Source: Bacteroidales bacterium (GTDB taxonomy: Bacteria; Bacteroidota; Bacteroidia; Bacteroidales; GCA-2748055). Taken from it: a DNA stretch of 6,156 nt. The position numbers and the translations under genes were made by a program. Positions within the stretch are counted from its first letter, which is position 1, and every line of letters starts with the position of its first letter. The notes below the pieces were generated by a model, which saw only the letters and a program-made list of their open reading frames with translations, made no database searches and was not told the origin of the DNA. This document shows positions 5,037 through 6,156 of the stretch, one piece after another. The stretch is taken from positions 1 to 6,156 of the forward strand of contig JAGLTY010000139.1 of assembly GCA_023135025.1 (NCBI GenBank), written 5' to 3'.

Positions 5037-6156
5037 CTCTGCATCGCTTTTAGAGCTGAGGCGGTTGCATCCTTCACCGACGATGAAACATCCATGGGAC
5101 GTTTGCAGCTGGCTGTGGGAATCATCCCCGAAGGCTGGTCAGCCAGATAAAATCCGTATTCGTTCACCTTCAGCTCTGCTGCAACAGGAGCGGGTGTCAA
5201 TCCCATGGCCAGCACCACCATATCATATGCATCCTTTCGCTTCGTTCCACTGGTAATATCCTCCACCTCCAGGAGAACTCCCTTCTCCCCGTCCGATGGT
5301 AAAATGCGTCCCACCTTCCCCTTGGTGAGGGTAATCCTATCCTTCTCCTCAGCCTGCTTCAGTAGTTTTTCATTTCTTCCCGATAGCCTCATATCGATGT
5401 AAAAAATCTCAGTGATAATCTCCGGATACTCTGCTTCCAGAGTCAATGCATGTTTCAGCGACACGGAACAGCAAACAGCCGAACAGTATGGAAGATGATT
5501 CATATCTCTTGAGCCAGCACACTGGATAAATGCAATACGGCCCGGAACTTTTCCATCAGATGGCCTGGTCAGTTTTTTATGCTCCCTGGTACAGGCCGCC
5601 AGCATTCGTTCAAACTCCTGGTTTGTGACCACATCAGGCTCCTCTCTATAGCGGTAATTCTCAATTTTTGCCGCATCATAGAGTATCCATCCGGTGGCCA
5701 CAATGACCTTCCCGGCATGAATCACTACCTCGGCAGGCAATGCATCTAATTGAATGGCATCATAATCACATACCTCCAGACACTTCCCGCATGCCTCTCC
5801 TGTACATACATCAGGATCGATACAGTATTTCATGGGAAAGGCCAGTCCATTGTTAATAAAGGCCGCCTTCTCCCCTGTTGTTCTTCCCAGCTTCGTTGGC
5901 CGCTCCTCCGGGCACACCTCCGCACATTTGCCACAGGAGGTACAATTGTTGTTGATCAACCTGGGCTTCAGATCGATTGTCACACTGTAATCGCCATCTG
6001 TTCCGCAGATACTCTTCGTACTGGCACCGGTATAGAAACTGATCCGGGGATTGGAACGGATGCGTCGATAGTTAATCTCCAGTCCGCATGCCGGTGGGCA
6101 AAGTTTGGGAAAGTAGTTATTGAAGCGGGAAACATTGCCACCCAGGTAGTTTTCCT
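5033..6156 (-). CDS. qmoA: Qmo complex subunit A (HdrA-like FAD/Fe-S protein), 5' end cut by window edge
   Basis: The frame stays open to the right edge, giving 373 visible residues; family length suggests only about 35-45 N-terminal residues, including the FAD GxGxxG loop, are missing. The visible part opens with ENYLGGN (1-7), the end of the FAD-binding unit, then the conserved FPKLCPPACGLE (15-26; C19, C23). Two ferredoxin-type motifs follow: C71/C74/C77/C81, and a looser set C111, C117, C122, C125, C129. CAGSRD (212-217) with C224, C228 and C229 is the HdrA/Qmo signature. There is no MvhD tail, which fits QmoA rather than QmoB. A GTG at 5983 could be mistaken for the start, but homologous sequence continues 57 codons upstream of it. 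In the Qmo complex this flavoprotein carries electrons between the QmoC/quinone side and AprAB (family knowledge). Its stop overlaps the qmoB start by ATGA, so it is the promoter-proximal gene visible; any promoter is outside the window. Confidence 0.92.
   Translation of the reverse strand, partial: ENYLGGNVSRFNNYFPKLCPPACGLEINYRRIRSNPRISFYTGASTKSICGTDGDYSVTIDLKPRLINNNCTSCGKCAEVCPEERPTKLGRTTGEKAAFINNGLAFPMKYCIDPDVCTGEACGKCLEVCDYDAIQLDALPAEVVIHAGKVIVATGWILYDAAKIENYRYREEPDVVTNQEFERMLAACTREHKKLTRPSDGKVPGRIAFIQCAGSRDMNHLPYCSAVCCSVSLKHALTLEAEYPEIITEIFYIDMRLSGRNEKLLKQAEEKDRITLTKGKVGRILPSDGEKGVLLEVEDITSGTKRKDAYDMVVLAMGLTPAPVAAELKVNEYGFYLADQPSGMIPTASCKRPMDVSSSVKDATASALKAMQR

Noticed and set aside
4654..5256. 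Plus-strand open frame of 200 codons across the qmoA-qmoB junction
   Set aside because: It is antisense to two well-supported genes, and its Ser/Pro-rich translation shows no family features.
1..6156. CRISPR arrays, tRNA/rRNA genes or insertion sequences
   Set aside because: No regularly spaced repeats, clover-leaf sequence, transposase frame or terminal inverted repeats were seen; coding genes fill the window from base 130 onward.

Overview
The window holds two unrelated transcription units that meet tail to tail. On the plus strand, one gene (130-1794) encodes a natural fusion of a BadF/BcrA-type N-acetyl-aminosugar kinase with MurQ, the N-acetylmuramic acid 6-phosphate etherase. On the minus strand, an operon qmoA-qmoB-qmoC (6156 down to 1797) encodes the quinone-interacting membrane-bound oxidoreductase. 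The window cuts qmoA at its 5' end. The two units are separated by only 2 bp between their stop codons.

Organism: the kinase opening (ADSGATKTDW) and the MurQ half (short C-terminus ending near HGSVRNVLD) most resemble proteins I know from Bacteroidota. The lack of clear Shine-Dalgarno sequences and an AT-rich, TTTG-containing leader fit the same group. This assignment rests on recalled family resemblance, not on a search. QmoABC is best known from sulfate reducers and green sulfur bacteria, so its presence beside a Bacteroidota-like gene is the most unusual feature of the window.

Layout: 1-129 is an AT-rich leader with two small dyads and a weak promoter candidate; a 20-codon frame open from the left edge ends at 63. 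The fusion gene fills 130-1794. QmoC (HdrC-like Fe-S domain plus HdrE/NarI-like membrane domain) lies at 1797-2888. A 33-bp spacer containing GTTAATA heptamers follows. QmoB (HdrA-like flavoprotein plus MvhD-like tail) lies at 2922-5036, and QmoA (HdrA-like flavoprotein) runs from 5033 to the right edge. qmoA and qmoB overlap by ATGA.

How they work: the fused kinase/etherase probably recycles peptidoglycan amino sugars, phosphorylating MurNAc and/or GlcNAc and cleaving the lactyl ether of MurNAc-6-P to give GlcNAc-6-P. QmoABC moves electrons between the quinone pool and a soluble partner, classically APS reductase AprAB. No aprAB or sat is visible here; if present they could lie beyond the right edge, upstream of qmoA. 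Nothing in the sequence links the two units functionally.
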